Below, in pieces: positions 63,386 to 64,000 of a DNA stretch of 64,000 nucleotides (within the stretch, counting starts at the first letter, position 1; each line of letters begins with the position of its first letter). The notes beneath the pieces are model-generated. The model was not told the origin of the DNA, did not search any database, and worked only from the letters and a program-made list of their open reading frames with translations. The stretch is taken from assembly GCF_011057975.1 (NCBI RefSeq), contig NZ_CP049109.1, forward strand, positions 1,085,001 to 1,149,000, in the 5' to 3' direction. Position numbers and translations under genes: made by a program. This DNA comes from Sphingosinithalassobacter tenebrarum (GTDB lineage: Bacteria > Pseudomonadota > Alphaproteobacteria > Sphingomonadales > Sphingomonadaceae).

Positions 63386-64000
63386 TTAGGCGGCGGCCTT
63401 CTTCACCGCGCGTTCGATCAGCGCGCGGTCGCCGGGCACCGTCGCGACGATGTCGAGCCCGTCCTCGCCCGGCCGCGCGACCAGCACCACGAAGTCGCAA
63501 TCGTCGACCGCGCGGATCGGGACATGGGCGAGCGGCGGCCGTTCGCGCAGTTCTTCCGCGGCGCGCGCGAAGATATCGGGCTTTTTCGCCGGGCGGCGCA
63601 GCGCGCGCTCGGCCTTGACGATGCCCTTGATGCCGCCCTCGGCCGAATCGAGAAATCCGTCGAGTTCGCCTTCGGGCACGTCGTTGCGCCGCGCATGGGC
63701 CAGCACGGCGGCGAATTCGGTAACGCGCGTCTTGTCGTAATCGGCGCCGAAGACGAGCTTCACCGCCGGGGTCATCGGGGCGCGCTCCTGACGCTTCAGT
63801 CCCGCCGAGTCGAGAATCGCGACATAGCCGTCTTCGTCGGCCTCGGTCGCGCGGGCGAAATCATAGGCGCGGGCGAGCGCGCGATAGAGCGCGGCGCGGC
63901 TGCGCGTGTCCGAGGCGCGCGCGGCGGCGGCCGATTCGCGCGCGAGCATCAGCCGGTCGGACAGGCCCGAGGGGAGCAGCGCGGGAGCCTTGGGTTCGGC
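63386..64000 (-). CDS. Unknown protein, N terminus beyond window
   Basis: The frame is open to the window edge; about 204 codons are visible. An internal ATG at 63949 exists, but upstream codons (PALLPSGLSDRL) also look coding, so the gene probably starts outside. Helical, Ala/Arg-rich with a C-terminal part RPPLAHVPIRAVDDCDFVVL and a final DRALIERAVKKAAA. No family recognised. It lies 82 bases before the glutamate dehydrogenase gene on the same strand. Confidence 0.7.
   Translation of the reverse strand, partial: AEPKAPALLPSGLSDRLMLARESAAAARASDTRSRAALYRALARAYDFARATEADEDGYVAILDSAGLKRQERAPMTPAVKLVFGADYDKTRVTEFAAVLAHARRNDVPEGELDGFLDSAEGGIKGIVKAERALRRPAKKPDIFARAAEELRERPPLAHVPIRAVDDCDFVVLVARPGEDGLDIVATVPGDRALIERAVKKAAA

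Overview
The window reads as chromosomal DNA of a high-G+C alphaproteobacterium, most likely order Sphingomonadales (Sphingomonas or a close relative). This is inferred from the gene set: TonB-dependent receptors beside peptidase genes, an ScfR/RamB-type regulator beside isocitrate lyase, the yajC-secD-secF-Mth938 string, a very long NAD-glutamate dehydrogenase, DUF4893, DUF6491 and DUF2147 proteins, and a GTA-type holin. No rRNA is present, so the genus cannot be fixed. Most of the window is dense core genome on both strands. The clearest compositional outlier is 11.7-13.5 kb.

Layout. 0-4 kb: trehalose operon otsB-GH15-otsA (otsA runs off the left edge). 4-11.3 kb: DUF2147 protein, MTA phosphorylase, an unknown one-TM protein with a G11 tract at its start, a TPR protein, YciI-like protein and aconitase. 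11.7-13.5 kb: a lone, lower-G+C gene fusing a DUF262 (GmrSD/ParB-like) domain to a Schlafen AlbA_2-type domain, a candidate defence gene. 13.7-29.9 kb: mixed housekeeping, including a repeated-HTH protein, SodC, LMW phosphatase, ThpR, BI-1 protein, CDF transporter, M20 hydrolase, 3-hydroxybutyrate dehydrogenase with a patatin, metallopeptidase, two glyoxalase-type genes, a diguanylate cyclase and a small outer-membrane barrel. 30-33.6 kb: hslV and hslU separated by a VOC gene and a Tat-lipoprotein flavoenzyme whose D-amino-acid-oxidase motifs are in circularly permuted order. 34-35 kb: a two-gene lysis cassette (GTA-type holin and GH108 muramidase) separated by a perfect 46-bp alternating purine/pyrimidine palindrome. 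35-37.4 kb: a TonB receptor.

37.5-43.4 kb: glyoxylate bypass. An ScfR-type regulator diverges from aceA across an inverted-repeat operator; aceA, a 61-residue ORF and malate synthase G follow. 44.2-52.9 kb: an amino-acid/peptide utilisation block with a Cys/Met PLP enzyme, a single-chain cyanophycinase plus isoaspartyl peptidase, an Lrp-type regulator, a large TonB receptor and a C69 dipeptidase with Ser in place of the usual N-terminal Cys. I infer that these genes form one peptide-scavenging module. 53-56.6 kb: tRNA-Pro(GGG) and yajC-secD-secF-Mth938. 57-64 kb: glycosyltransferase, palindromic repeats, the 1540-residue NAD-glutamate dehydrogenase and a partial unknown gene.

The best candidates for something undescribed are the DUF262-AlbA_2 gene, the fused cyanophycin-degradation enzyme with its neighbours, and the permuted flavoenzyme. 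No CRISPR array, IS element, transposase, integrase or rRNA was seen.
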